A stretch of DNA of 64,000 bases from UBA1181 sp963631545 (GTDB taxonomy: Bacteria; Bacteroidota; Bacteroidia; Bacteroidales; Paludibacteraceae): NCBI GenBank assembly GCA_963631545.1, contig CAVGRN010000001.1, positions 40,849 through 104,848 of the forward strand. The letters run 5' to 3'. Positions 42,589 to 50,989 of the stretch are shown here, in pieces. The notes below the pieces were generated by a model, which was not told where the DNA came from, searched no databases, and saw nothing but the letters and a program-made list of their open reading frames with translations. Numbering within the stretch: position 1 is the first letter of the stretch; every line of letters starts with the position of its first letter. Made by a program: the position numbers and the translations under genes.

Positions 42589-43893
42589 TTATTTATTATT
42601 TCTCCAGCCTAACGGGAAAGAGTTCTGTCCCTCTTGTAGAATAAAATCTTCGGAAGAGTCGTTTGTGTCTTGATAGTAAACCACATTACCCACCATCACT
42701 GTTTTACGGATGGCCAACTCGCCGCGGTGGCAGCCATTTACGAGGAACTTGCCACGGTCTACCGTCTCGGGGATGACCCTCGTTTTGACGTCTTGCGGCA
42801 CGTCGCTCGTCTGCACGCCATCAAGAATCATTTCGGTAGGCACGCTCAAAATCTGTATTTGCTTTACATACTCAGCGGTAGAATCTGTTGCAGCAACGGT
42901 TTCGTTGGCAGTCGAGGTGTGTGCCTGTACAAAAGCGTTGATTGTTGCGGTTTCGCCATTCTCCAATTTAAACATCAGAGGGGACATATATCCGCGAGGT
43001 TGGAAGAAGAAGCCGTAAGAATCGCTGTTGGTGGTGATGGTTACGTTCGGAACATCTGGGTTGTCCACATCCGTGCTTTCTGGCCCGTTGTAAATCTCAA
43101 AATCTGCGCCCGTCAGATTCACTGCATGGTCATACCCATCCACTGCGGAGTGGTCTATCGCTGTAAATGCCACCACTACTCGCGCTCCTGGGTTGACTGG
43201 GTATTGCCGACCGTTACCCGGGATGGTAACAAAACCTCCTACTGGCACATTGTTCGGGTAGTAACTGTCATACCAAAGTTTCTTGTCCCACCATGATAAG
43301 TGATGCGTTACCGCCACTGAAACACCGTCTGCATACAGCACTTCGCTTGTAGGGTTGAAAATCACGAAATACTGGTCGGGGTGCATCATCTTGCCCGAGT
43401 TGCGCTCGCCATTGAAGAAAATCTCGCTGAAAATGAAGTTGTTGCCCGTTGCGCCAGCAGGCGATGCGGTCAAAGTTCCAGTGATTTTCTGACCTTCTTC
43501 TTTAATGGAAAAATTCTCAATTAGCAATGAGAGGTAGATTGAATCTTTGTAGACTGAATCCGTGCCCACGAGCGTTTTCTCGGTGGTCGATTTGATGGTT
43601 TTATTGATGACGATGTTGTAGACACCCTTGTTGATAGACACCACAGCCATACCTTTGTCGTCGAGCAATGCCACCGTTTCGTCAGAACTTTTCGTTTCGG
43701 TGAAAGTTACTGAAAGGCCTTCTAATGTTTCTGCGGGAATTGTTCCGTCTACGGCAGGCACTGCGGTGAACTCTGCGGTTACAGCCGAAGAGCCATCGCC
43801 AGTACCGTTCGCATCATCCTTGTCGTCGCAAGAGGCGACGGACAAACCGATTAATCCAAGAGCCAACGCTCCAAATACATCTTGTAGTTTCAT
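42589..43893 (-). CDS. DUF4876 family lipoprotein (434 aa)
   Basis: Lipobox VASC then DDKDDANGTGDGSS, a surface-export-like acidic linker. The middle contains a lamin-tail-like beta domain (FIFSEIFFNGERN, DQYFVIFNPTSEVLYADG), which is the DUF4876 feature I rely on. First gene of the uptake operon, 69 bp before the receptor. Probably a surface-exposed ligand-capturing or lid protein; the ligand is not known. Confidence 0.78.
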   Translation of the reverse strand: MKLQDVFGALALGLIGLSVASCDDKDDANGTGDGSSAVTAEFTAVPAVDGTIPAETLEGLSVTFTETKSSDETVALLDDKGMAVVSINKGVYNIVINKTIKSTTEKTLVGTDSVYKDSIYLSLLIENFSIKEEGQKITGTLTASPAGATGNNFIFSEIFFNGERNSGKMMHPDQYFVIFNPTSEVLYADGVSVAVTHHLSWWDKKLWYDSYYPNNVPVGGFVTIPGNGRQYPVNPGARVVVAFTAIDHSAVDGYDHAVNLTGADFEIYNGPESTDVDNPDVPNVTITTNSDSYGFFFQPRGYMSPLMFKLENGETATINAFVQAHTSTANETVAATDSTAEYVKQIQILSVPTEMILDGVQTSDVPQDVKTRVIPETVDRGKFLVNGCHRGELAIRKTVMVGNVVYYQDTNDSSEDFILQEGQNSFPLGWRNNK

Positions 43894-43921
43894 AGATTTT
43901 ATTATTGTTTTATTGTTGGTG

Positions 43922-43929
43922 CAAAACTA
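43922..43929 (-). promoter_or_regulatory. Putative uptake operon promoter -7 box
   Basis: TAGTTTTG on the minus strand, 29 bp before the DUF4876 start codon. Confidence 0.55.
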
Positions 43930-43931
43930 AT

Positions 43932-43979
43932 ATGCCGATGAATCTAAAAAAATAGCAATATATCGCTATTTTGCGGCAT
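43932..43979 (-). promoter_or_regulatory. Nested inverted repeat over the -33 region
   Basis: Outer arms ATGCCG/CGGCAT (43932-43937, 43974-43979) enclose inner arms AAAATAGC/GCTATTTT (43949-43956, 43965-43972). Position just upstream of the -7 box suits an operator for repression or activation of the uptake locus. Confidence 0.5.
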
Positions 43980-44044
43980 TAGACACACAACATTTAGGAA
44001 TAACAAACAATCTATGAGCCTTGGTTGCAGTGATGTTACTTCCT

Positions 44045-44085
44045 AAAAAAAGTCGGGCGGTTACACAAACCGCCCGACTTCATTC
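44045..44085 (-). terminator. Intrinsic terminator of trxA
   Basis: Perfect 12-bp stem AGTCGGGCGGTT (44051-44062) / AACCGCCCGACT (44068-44079), with a T-run on the minus strand. Confidence 0.9.
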
Positions 44086-44109
44086 TTCAAGGTCTTCCAA
44101 CCCTAAAAA

Positions 44110-44427
44110 TCACAAATTACTGTTGATTTTTTCTATCAATTCGTGCTTTGGCACTGCGCCTACACACTTGTCCACTACTTTGCCATCCTTTATTAAAAGA
44201 ATGGTTGGGACACTACGGACACCGAACTTGCTGACTATATCGTCTGCGTTATTGTCCACGTCTACCTTGCCGACAACCACGCTATCGGCAAACTCTTTTG
44301 CCAACTCATCAATGGTTGGACTCAACGCCTTACATGGTCCGCACCACTGCGCCCAAAAATCGATCAAGACGAGGCGATCCGTCGCCACGACTTCCTCATA
44401 GTTTAAATCGTTAATTTCCAAAGCCAT
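44110..44427 (-). CDS. trxA: Thioredoxin (105 aa)
   Basis: Canonical single-domain thioredoxin with active site WCGPC (Cys29, Cys32) and the cis-Pro segment RSVPTILLIKDG. Cytoplasmic disulfide reductase. It lies 105 bp after dnaE on the same strand and ends at a strong terminator. Confidence 0.96.
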   Translation of the reverse strand: MALEINDLNYEEVVATDRLVLIDFWAQWCGPCKALSPTIDELAKEFADSVVVGKVDVDNNADDIVSKFGVRSVPTILLIKDGKVVDKCVGAVPKHELIEKINSNL

Positions 44428-44532
44428 ATCTTCAATGTTATTTATTTTCGGGATTCGTCCCCGAATGGGGAGTGCAAATTTACCACAATTGAACTCAAAT
44501 CAGATATTTGACGAACAATTTTTATAAACAAA

Positions 44533-47500
44533 CTAACTTGCTTTCTTATTAATCTGATACGAAACGCCCGACGACTCCAACGCCGTGAGCAACTCTCTGT
44601 TGACGTTCAGATTTGTATTGCGCGAACGGAGTGTAAGCAAGGGGCCGGCGTTTTGCTTGATAGTAAAATAGAGCGTTGCCCCACCTTTCCCATCTGCTTT
44701 ATACTCTTTCAATAGAGAGCCAAGATCTTCAACCGCAGTGGTGGTGAACTGGTCTTCTTCAAGTTGCAGGGTAAGGTCGGTTACTGCGTTAGCCACCACA
44801 TCGGTGAGGAATTGCACTTTTTGAAAAATCAGTCGGCGCGTGCGGTCATAGTGGTTTTTCCGTCCGTATAACGCTGAAATGAAAAGGCAATACCCCTCAA
44901 CAAGGTAGTTGCCAAAGTGTCCCAAATCATCGCTGAAAAAAGAAAACTCGTGCGAGCCAGAGTAGTCTTGCAACTCCACCACTTTAAACTCCGCACCATT
45001 CTTAGAACGAAGTGAACGAACTTTCGTTACCATTCCACCGATGAATACATTTTTGTCTTCCATTGAACGTTCCTTCTCGTCTTCGGCGAAAAGCGGTCCT
45101 TTCCAATCGTCAGAGAAATCTGTCATTTGCGCGTTGCAAACATGCTTGAGAACCACATAGTAATCGTCCAATGGGTGAGAAGAAAGGAAGATGCCGACAA
45201 GATCTCGTTCCTTGGTCAGGATGTCAATTCGAGCGAGCGACTCCACCTTAGGTATTTTCGGCTTGGCGATGCTTGCTGCTGCCTCGTCGCTGCTGTCGAA
45301 AAGGCTCAGTTGCAATTGCACCTTCCCTTTGTCGGTCTGCACACGGTTGCCGTATGAATATAATGCATCAACAAATGCCGGCTGCAAGAAATTTTCCCGC
45401 TTCACCTCGCTGAAGCAATCAAATGCGCCTGCCATTGCTAAGGTTTCAATGGTTTTCTTTCCGCAAGAAGTCAGGTTGACACGCTCAACAAAATCAAAGA
45501 TTCCCGTGTATTTCCCGTTTTGGGTTCTTTCACGAAGGATAGCGTCCACTGCCCCCATTCCGACACCTTTGATGCCGGCTAACCCGAAGCGAATGTTGCC
45601 CTCGCTGTTGGAGATGAAGTTGTGTTCGCTCTCATTCACATCCGGAATCAACACCTTGATACCCATACGTTTACATTCGTCCATAAACTTGGTGATGGTC
45701 TTAATGTCATCCATGCTTCGCGTAAGGTTGGCAGCCATATAATCTGCTGGGAAGTGGGCTTTCAGGTAGGCGGTTTGGTATGCCACCCACGAGTAGCACG
45801 TTGCGTGCGACTTGTTGAAGGCGTAAGATGCGAATTTCACCCAATCTGCCCAAATCTTCTCCAACACATTCTCGGCGTGTCCGTTCTTTTTGCCGCCCTC
45901 GATGAACTTTCCGTGCAGTTTGTTCATCGTTTCTATCTGCTTCTTACCCATTGCTTTACGGAGTGTGTCCGACTCGCCTCGGGTGAAGTTGGCAAGCAAG
46001 CGGCTGAGTAGCATGACCTGCTCTTGGTAGACAGTAACGCCATAGGTATCTTTCAGATATTTCTCCATTTCTGGAATATCGTACTGGATAGGCTCTTTCC
46101 CCGTTTTTCGGTTGATAAAGGTCGGGATATAATCCATTGGTCCCGGGCGGTAGAGGGCGTTCATGGCGATCAAATCCTCGAAAACGGTTGGCTGCAACTG
46201 GCGGAGGTATTTCTGCATGCCAGGCGACTCGAACTGGAACGTGCCGATGGTCGCCCCTTCGCTATAGAGTTTATAGGTCTGCTCATCGTCAATCGGGATG
46301 GTGTCTACATCCAAATCAATTCCGTGGGAAAGTTTGATGTTTTTAACAGCCTCTTTGATGATACTCAGTGTTTTCAGTCCGAGGAAGTCCATCTTGATCA
46401 GTCCAACCGACTCGATGACGTGTCCGTCATACTGCGTAACCATCACGTCCTCGTTGGTATCGCGGTCTTTTACCGTGGAAACCGGAGCGAAATTGGTCAG
46501 ATCGTCAGCACCGATGATGACACCGCAAGCGTGGATTCCGATCTGGCGGATGGTATCTTCCAATTCGGTGGCATATCGCATCATTGAGGCGACATTCTCG
46601 TCCGAACCCTCGTAGTAATCTCTCACCTCCTTGCAATATTTATAGCAGTTGCGGAGGTTCACTTTCGGTGTTTTCCCTTTTTCGTCTTTGATACTATCGT
46701 CAAACTTATCGGGGATGCAACTTTTTATTTTATTGACGATAGGGAGCGGCACATCTTGCACCCTTCCGACATCGGCAATAGACGATTTCGTTGCCATCGT
46801 TCCGTAGGTGATGATGTGTGCCACTTTCTCCTTGCCATACTTATTCGTTACCCAGTGAAGCACCTCGCCACGTCCATCATCGTCAAAGTCGACGTCGATA
46901 TCGGGAAGTGAGATACGGTCTGGATTCAAGAAACGCTCGAACAGCAAATCATACTTCAGAGGGTCTACATCCGTGATTTTCAAACAATAGGCAACCACAG
47001 AACCTGCGGCGGAGCCACGTCCAGGACCCACGGAAACCCCCAACTCCTCGCGGGCAGCGCGGATGTAATCCATCACGATGAGGAAGTAGCCGGGGAATCC
47101 CATCGTCTTCATAATATGAAGTTCGAAGACGATACGTTCGTGCTGCTCGTCGGTGAGTGTCTCGCCGTAGCGGCGGCGTGCGCCTTGCCAAGTGAGTTCC
47201 GCAAGGTAGTCCGCCTCAAGTTTGATACGGTATAACTTCTCGTATCCGCCCAATTTTTTGATTTTCTTCTCGGCATCCTCCTGCGAAAGCACGATATTGC
47301 CTTTCTCGTCGCGCGTAAACTCATCAAATAAATCTTGCTCGGTGAACCGCTTCCGATACTCCTCTTCCGTGCCGAATGTGGCAGGAATGTCGAATTTCGG
47401 CATAATCGGTCCCGACTCGATTGAATAAACTTCAACCTTATCTGCTATCTCCAACGTGTTAGTCAGCACCTCGGGCATATCGCTGAAGATTTCTGCCATC

Positions 47501-48426
47501 TCTTCGGGCGACTTCAGCCATTCTTGCTTGGTGTAGTGCATACGGTCTGGGTCTGTAACCTTTCGTCCGGTGTTTAGACAGATCAGGCGGTCGTGCGCCT
47601 CGCCGTGTTCCTCTTCCACAAAGTGGGTATCGTTGGTGGCAATGACCTTCACCCCCGTTTCTTTAGCCAAACGCATAATGCTTGGGTTGATGGACTCTTG
47701 GCGGAGGTAGACGTCGGTATCGGCATTCGGTTTGTCTGTCTTGTGCCGCATGATTTCAAGGTAATAATCCTCTCCGAAGATTCCTTTGAACCACTCGACA
47801 GACTTCTTCGCCTCGTCATACTGACCGCCCATCAAGAGTTGGTCTATCTCGCCACCCAAGCACGCAGACGAAACAATCAGTCCCTCGTGGTATTTCTCCA
47901 AGATATTTTTGTCGATTCGGGGGTGTTGGTAGTTTCCGTCCACCCAAGCGATGGAAACCAATTTGCAGAGATTCTGATATCCCTTTTTGTTTTTTGCTAA
48001 AAGGATAAGATGCCAGCCGCCACGGTCGACGATGTATTCCCTTCCCGACTCCGGATGCACTGCCTTGAAGTCTTTGTCTTTGTCATACAAGGTGCGGCGT
48101 GCGCAGTAAGCCTCGACACCGATGATGGGTTTGAAAAACTGCTGGTTGAGCGAATCAATGGAGGTTTTCGCCGCCTCTTTCGCCTCATCGGAGGCATCTG
48201 CCGAGTTAAGAATCTCCTCCTGCTCTTTGATTTTATCCTTGATTTTCCCGTTTACTTTCTTTGCCTCGTCTGTGAATTCCTTGATGCCGAACATATTACC
48301 ATGATCCGTCAAAGCCATAGCATGCATACCGCAACGCTGCGCCTTCGCGATCAAGTCTGGCACTTTCGACATACCATCCAAAATCGAGTAATGAGAGTGG
48401 ACATGAAGATGGATGAAATTGCCCAT
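44533..48426 (-). CDS. dnaE: DNA polymerase III alpha subunit (1297 aa)
   Basis: Replicative polymerase. N-terminal PHP domain (HLHVHSHYSILDGMSKV, ALTDHGNMFG), palm catalytic motif LPDIDVDFDDDGR, GPGRGSAAGS, fingers region GMQKYLRQLQP, and a C-terminal OB fold and tau-binding region. Length is in the upper normal range for Bacteroidetes. The start is firm: MGNFIHLHVHSH. The promoter box TAACTTTG lies at 48498-48505 on the minus strand. Confidence 0.97.
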   Translation of the reverse strand: MGNFIHLHVHSHYSILDGMSKVPDLIAKAQRCGMHAMALTDHGNMFGIKEFTDEAKKVNGKIKDKIKEQEEILNSADASDEAKEAAKTSIDSLNQQFFKPIIGVEAYCARRTLYDKDKDFKAVHPESGREYIVDRGGWHLILLAKNKKGYQNLCKLVSIAWVDGNYQHPRIDKNILEKYHEGLIVSSACLGGEIDQLLMGGQYDEAKKSVEWFKGIFGEDYYLEIMRHKTDKPNADTDVYLRQESINPSIMRLAKETGVKVIATNDTHFVEEEHGEAHDRLICLNTGRKVTDPDRMHYTKQEWLKSPEEMAEIFSDMPEVLTNTLEIADKVEVYSIESGPIMPKFDIPATFGTEEEYRKRFTEQDLFDEFTRDEKGNIVLSQEDAEKKIKKLGGYEKLYRIKLEADYLAELTWQGARRRYGETLTDEQHERIVFELHIMKTMGFPGYFLIVMDYIRAAREELGVSVGPGRGSAAGSVVAYCLKITDVDPLKYDLLFERFLNPDRISLPDIDVDFDDDGRGEVLHWVTNKYGKEKVAHIITYGTMATKSSIADVGRVQDVPLPIVNKIKSCIPDKFDDSIKDEKGKTPKVNLRNCYKYCKEVRDYYEGSDENVASMMRYATELEDTIRQIGIHACGVIIGADDLTNFAPVSTVKDRDTNEDVMVTQYDGHVIESVGLIKMDFLGLKTLSIIKEAVKNIKLSHGIDLDVDTIPIDDEQTYKLYSEGATIGTFQFESPGMQKYLRQLQPTVFEDLIAMNALYRPGPMDYIPTFINRKTGKEPIQYDIPEMEKYLKDTYGVTVYQEQVMLLSRLLANFTRGESDTLRKAMGKKQIETMNKLHGKFIEGGKKNGHAENVLEKIWADWVKFASYAFNKSHATCYSWVAYQTAYLKAHFPADYMAANLTRSMDDIKTITKFMDECKRMGIKVLIPDVNESEHNFISNSEGNIRFGLAGIKGVGMGAVDAILRERTQNGKYTGIFDFVERVNLTSCGKKTIETLAMAGAFDCFSEVKRENFLQPAFVDALYSYGNRVQTDKGKVQLQLSLFDSSDEAAASIAKPKIPKVESLARIDILTKERDLVGIFLSSHPLDDYYVVLKHVCNAQMTDFSDDWKGPLFAEDEKERSMEDKNVFIGGMVTKVRSLRSKNGAEFKVVELQDYSGSHEFSFFSDDLGHFGNYLVEGYCLFISALYGRKNHYDRTRRLIFQKVQFLTDVVANAVTDLTLQLEEDQFTTTAVEDLGSLLKEYKADGKGGATLYFTIKQNAGPLLTLRSRNTNLNVNRELLTALESSGVSYQINKKAS

Positions 48427-48497
48427 AATGACTGTAGTTTTTTCAAAAAAAGCAAGGCTAAGCGGTTTTCGCCACGCCTAAACTTGAAAGACTTTCA

Positions 48498-48505
48498 CAA
48501 AGTTA
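48498..48505 (-). promoter_or_regulatory. Putative dnaE promoter -7 box
   Basis: TAACTTTG on the minus strand, about 70 bp before the start codon. A CAAA (TTTG on minus) lies 16 bp upstream. An identical TAACTTTG box at 48561 points the other way. Confidence 0.55.
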
Positions 48506-48560
48506 TAGGAAAAGATTGAGGCAAAAGCGATAATCAGAATTTTGTTATCGACAATTTTTT

Positions 48561-48568
48561 TAACTTTG
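48561..48568 (+). promoter_or_regulatory. Putative small-RNA promoter -7 box (TAACTTTG)
   Basis: Exact consensus with TTTG at 48541-48544, 16 bp upstream, directed towards the terminator at 48622. Confidence 0.5.
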
Positions 48569-48574
48569 GTAATT

Positions 48575-48653
48575 GTAGTTAGACAAACATTCACTGCGTG
48601 GGAACATAAAAGGGATGCGCGAAGCCGATGGTTACATTCCGTCGGCTTTTTGT
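48575..48653 (+). ncRNA. Candidate small RNA of about 80 nt
   Basis: A promoter box at 48561-48568 and an intrinsic terminator at 48622-48651 (AAGCCGATGG/CCGTCGGCTT with one G-U, T5) delimit a short plus-strand transcript with no gene in it, divergent from dnaE and convergent on the HXXEE gene. I recognise no Rfam family; it is not SRP RNA or tmRNA by their motifs. Confidence 0.4.
48622..48653 (+). terminator. Intrinsic terminator with no upstream plus-strand gene
   Basis: Ten-bp stem and T-run on the plus strand; the nearest plus-strand gene is far upstream, so it implies a local transcript. Confidence 0.75.
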
Positions 48654-48668
48654 TTCACCATTCCCATG

Positions 48669-49181
48669 CTATTTCGCCTTTTCACTTTTGCAAACTCGCA
48701 CGGCAATAGAGTGGCATAGCACCAAATTGCCAGCCATAATGGCCAAACCACACAAGGCGAGGCTTATGTTCAGATATCCGGGGAAACGTACCAACATATT
48801 CGCCACCCCGACAACTGAATAAGGCAGTATGACAATTGATGTGATGAGCCCGGGTGTGTAGCAACGAAGTACGATTGACTGTATGATGTGTAAAAGCAAG
48901 TGAATGCCAAAGCCATAGAATAAGGCCAGTAAAAACTCCTGTTCCGAATAGATGAATGCCACAGTGGCTAACGATATTATCAGCAACTCCTCCACAACAA
49001 TCAGAACGAATGCCAAGGTAGACTCACTATTGTATATCTTCAGGAATTTCCGTGCAAACGGAAACTGCGTACCTACAGCATCCGTATGGCGCGATAACCA
49101 CGATTTACGGGTGAAAACCTCCTCCACGCCGTGCAATGCGACGACAAGGGGCATAAGCATATAAAGTATTTCGATGTTCAT
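48669..49181 (-). CDS. HXXEE domain membrane protein (170 aa)
   Basis: Four to five transmembrane helices with the conserved HGVEE near residue 18-22 and a second conserved His in GIHLLLHIIQS, the pattern of the HXXEE family (possible metal-binding membrane proteins of unknown role). No operon partners: the tRNA gene lies upstream with its own terminator. Confidence 0.8.
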   Translation of the reverse strand: MNIEILYMLMPLVVALHGVEEVFTRKSWLSRHTDAVGTQFPFARKFLKIYNSESTLAFVLIVVEELLIISLATVAFIYSEQEFLLALFYGFGIHLLLHIIQSIVLRCYTPGLITSIVILPYSVVGVANMLVRFPGYLNISLALCGLAIMAGNLVLCHSIAVRVCKSEKAK

Positions 49182-49205
49182 AGCATTTAAAATTTCTCCA
49201 AATAT

Positions 49206-49240
49206 AAAAAAAAATTGGAATCACCTATTGGCAATTCCAA
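49206..49240 (-). terminator. Intrinsic terminator after tRNA-Arg
   Basis: On the minus strand TTGGAAT/ATTCCAA stem with T9 following, 9 bp past the tRNA 3' end. Confidence 0.85.
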
Positions 49241-49248
49241 CTCTTTCG

Positions 49249-49322
49249 TGACCCCGGCGGGATTCTAACCCACAACCTTTTGATCCGTAGTCAAATGCTC
49301 TATACAGTTGAGCTACGGGGCC
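49249..49322 (-). tRNA. tRNA-Arg (anticodon ACG), CCA not encoded
   Basis: 74 nt folding as a full cloverleaf: acceptor GGCCCCG/CGGGGTC (one G-U), D stem GCTC/GAGC, anticodon stem TTTGA/TCAAA with loop CTACGGA (anticodon ACG), T stem GTGGG/CCCGC, discriminator A. Unusually, the D-loop reads AACTGTATA (G18 then U19 instead of GG) and the T-loop reads TTAGAAT (A56 instead of C). The normal G19-C56 elbow pair is thus replaced by U19-A56, a compensated change, which argues that the gene is functional. Confidence 0.93.
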
Positions 49323-49354
49323 GTACACCCGATTTGTTTTTCTCAAATGCGTTG

Positions 49355-49385
49355 CAAAGGTACTACTTATTTTTCATTCTCCAAA
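49355..49385 (-). promoter_or_regulatory. Full tRNA promoter TTTG-N19-TACCTTTG
   Basis: On the minus strand TTTG (49382-49385) and TACCTTTG (49355-49362) are 19 bp apart, the ideal spacing, placing the start about 25 nt before the tRNA. Confidence 0.8.
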
Positions 49386-49499
49386 TTTTCCAATCAAATT
49401 CTTTCGAATTATCAGCAAATATTTTTTATACCACTGATTTTCAGCGCATAAAAAATTCATTTTCCATGTGCTATGCTTGACACGAAACGCCGAAATCAT

Positions 49500-49507
49500 T
49501 AGTTTTG
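49500..49507 (+). promoter_or_regulatory. Putative promoter -7 box (TAGTTTTG)
   Basis: Exact consensus only 19 bp before the PAP2 start codon, so the leader would be about 12 nt. Confidence 0.5.
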
Positions 49508-49526
49508 CATCAAAAAATTCAGAATT

Positions 49527-50246
49527 ATGATTGATTGGCTTGTGGCGCAAGATAAAGATGCGATGGTTTTGCTTAATTTGGCGAGCCAGCACAGCGTCGG
49601 GTTGGACTTTTTCTTTTGGATGATTTCGCAAATTGCGATATGGATTCCTGTATTGTTAGCGTTCATCTTTGTTTTGGCTAAGAACAAAGGGAAAGAGGCC
49701 TTCCTCATCGTGGGGGTGGTTGTGTTGCTGTTTCTGTTGTGCGACCAGGTGAGCTCGTCGGTGTTGAAACCGCTCATTGCCCGTCCGCGTCCCAGCCATG
49801 ATCCTTCTGTTTCGGAAATGTTGGGCTATGTGTTCAACTACCGTGGGGGTGCATTTGGCTTTCCGTCGTCGCACGCTGCCAACTCATTCGGTTTTGCGGT
49901 ATTCAGTGCTTTACTATTCAGGCATAGGCTCTACACTTGCGTCGCGCTGACTTGGGCGACCCTTTGTGCCTATTCAAGGATTTACTTGGGCGTGCATTAT
50001 CCTGGCGATATTCTCGTGGGGACAGTCATTGGCATCGCCATCGGGTTTCTTTGCCATTCTTTGTACCAGTATTTGAGAAGGAGGTTCTTTGCGGGCAGCT
50101 TGCTCACCTACCCTCTCCGAACCTCCCCTGTTATGACTGCCACTGGCTATCGACGTAGGGACATTTCCCTCATCATACTGATATTAGCGGTTTTGCTGTT
50201 TGCCATTGCATGTTGTGGTTGGGAAATCCACCGTCACGCATTCTGA
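49527..50246 (+). CDS. PAP2 family phosphatase, membrane (239 aa)
   Basis: Six transmembrane helices with the three PAP2 motifs KPLIARPRPS, PSSHAANSF and SRIYLGVHYPGD, giving the catalytic His pair. Candidate roles are undecaprenyl-diphosphate or lipid A-type phosphatase in the inner membrane. Its 3' end overlaps the convergent SDR gene by 13 bp. Confidence 0.9.
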   Translation: MIDWLVAQDKDAMVLLNLASQHSVGLDFFFWMISQIAIWIPVLLAFIFVLAKNKGKEAFLIVGVVVLLFLLCDQVSSSVLKPLIARPRPSHDPSVSEMLGYVFNYRGGAFGFPSSHAANSFGFAVFSALLFRHRLYTCVALTWATLCAYSRIYLGVHYPGDILVGTVIGIAIGFLCHSLYQYLRRRFFAGSLLTYPLRTSPVMTATGYRRRDISLIILILAVLLFAIACCGWEIHRHAF

Positions 50247-50965
50247 AATTTTTCCAACGCAGCCTCCAACGACATGCCGACATAGTCTTGCGCGCTGATC
50301 CATCTGCCGCTCTTTCTATCGTCGGCGAATGCGCCAAGAACCATTCCTGGAATGACGGAATCGGGGTCGTTAGGTGCTTTGGGCCCTCCCAAATCAGTAC
50401 GGCACCAACCTGGGTCCACAAGGTTAATCATCACGTCCGTACCCTCAACGGTAGTGCCAAGGTCGGCGGTAACCTTGTCCAACGCCGCTTTGCTGGCGGA
50501 ATAGCCAGCCTGTTCAGGCTCGTTTTTAATGCCGCTGGTGGTGTTGATGATTCTTCCGAAGCCCCTTTGAATCATATCTGGCATAAAGGCGTAGCAAATC
50601 ATCATCGGGGCGATGGTGTTGATGAGGAAACTCTCGGTATAGTCTGATACAGGTGTCTGCATATAGTCTGTGCGGTAGGCGATTTGCACGGCGGCATCGT
50701 TAAACACCACGTCAATCTGCGTTCCCCTCGCCTTGATTTCCGCAATCATCCTTGACACTTGCTCGGGCTTAGAGAGTTCCGCCTCCACGCAATAAGCGTC
50801 GACGCCCATCGTCTTCACCTCTTGAAGCACATCTTCGGTGTGAGCCAAATTTCTGCTGTGCAGCACTAAGTTGCAACCTTGCGCCGCCATAAACTTGGTT
50901 ATCCTGTAACCTAAGCCACGGTTTGCGCCCGTGATTAAAACCCATTTTCCTTTTAAATTCTTCAT
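50234..50965 (-). CDS. SDR family NAD(P)-dependent oxidoreductase (243 aa)
   Basis: Classical short-chain dehydrogenase: cofactor motif TGANRGLG, NDAA (NNAG-like), catalytic Ser in NTTSG and YSASK. The HSRN after strand 2 suggests NADP preference. Substrate unknown. 24 bp before the DUF5686 gene on the same strand; no obvious functional link. Confidence 0.9.
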   Translation of the reverse strand: MKNLKGKWVLITGANRGLGYRITKFMAAQGCNLVLHSRNLAHTEDVLQEVKTMGVDAYCVEAELSKPEQVSRMIAEIKARGTQIDVVFNDAAVQIAYRTDYMQTPVSDYTESFLINTIAPMMICYAFMPDMIQRGFGRIINTTSGIKNEPEQAGYSASKAALDKVTADLGTTVEGTDVMINLVDPGWCRTDLGGPKAPNDPDSVIPGMVLGAFADDRKSGRWISAQDYVGMSLEAALEKFQNA

Positions 50966-50989
50966 GATATCGGTTTTATAGATTAGAAA

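Noticed and set aside
48615..48719. Small plus-strand frame beginning inside the candidate small RNA
   Set aside because: It runs through the terminator hairpin and into the antisense of the HXXEE gene.
49249..49322. Calling the tRNA a pseudogene because of the unusual T-loop
   Set aside because: All stems are intact, the D-loop change compensates the T-loop change, and it has an ideal promoter and terminator.
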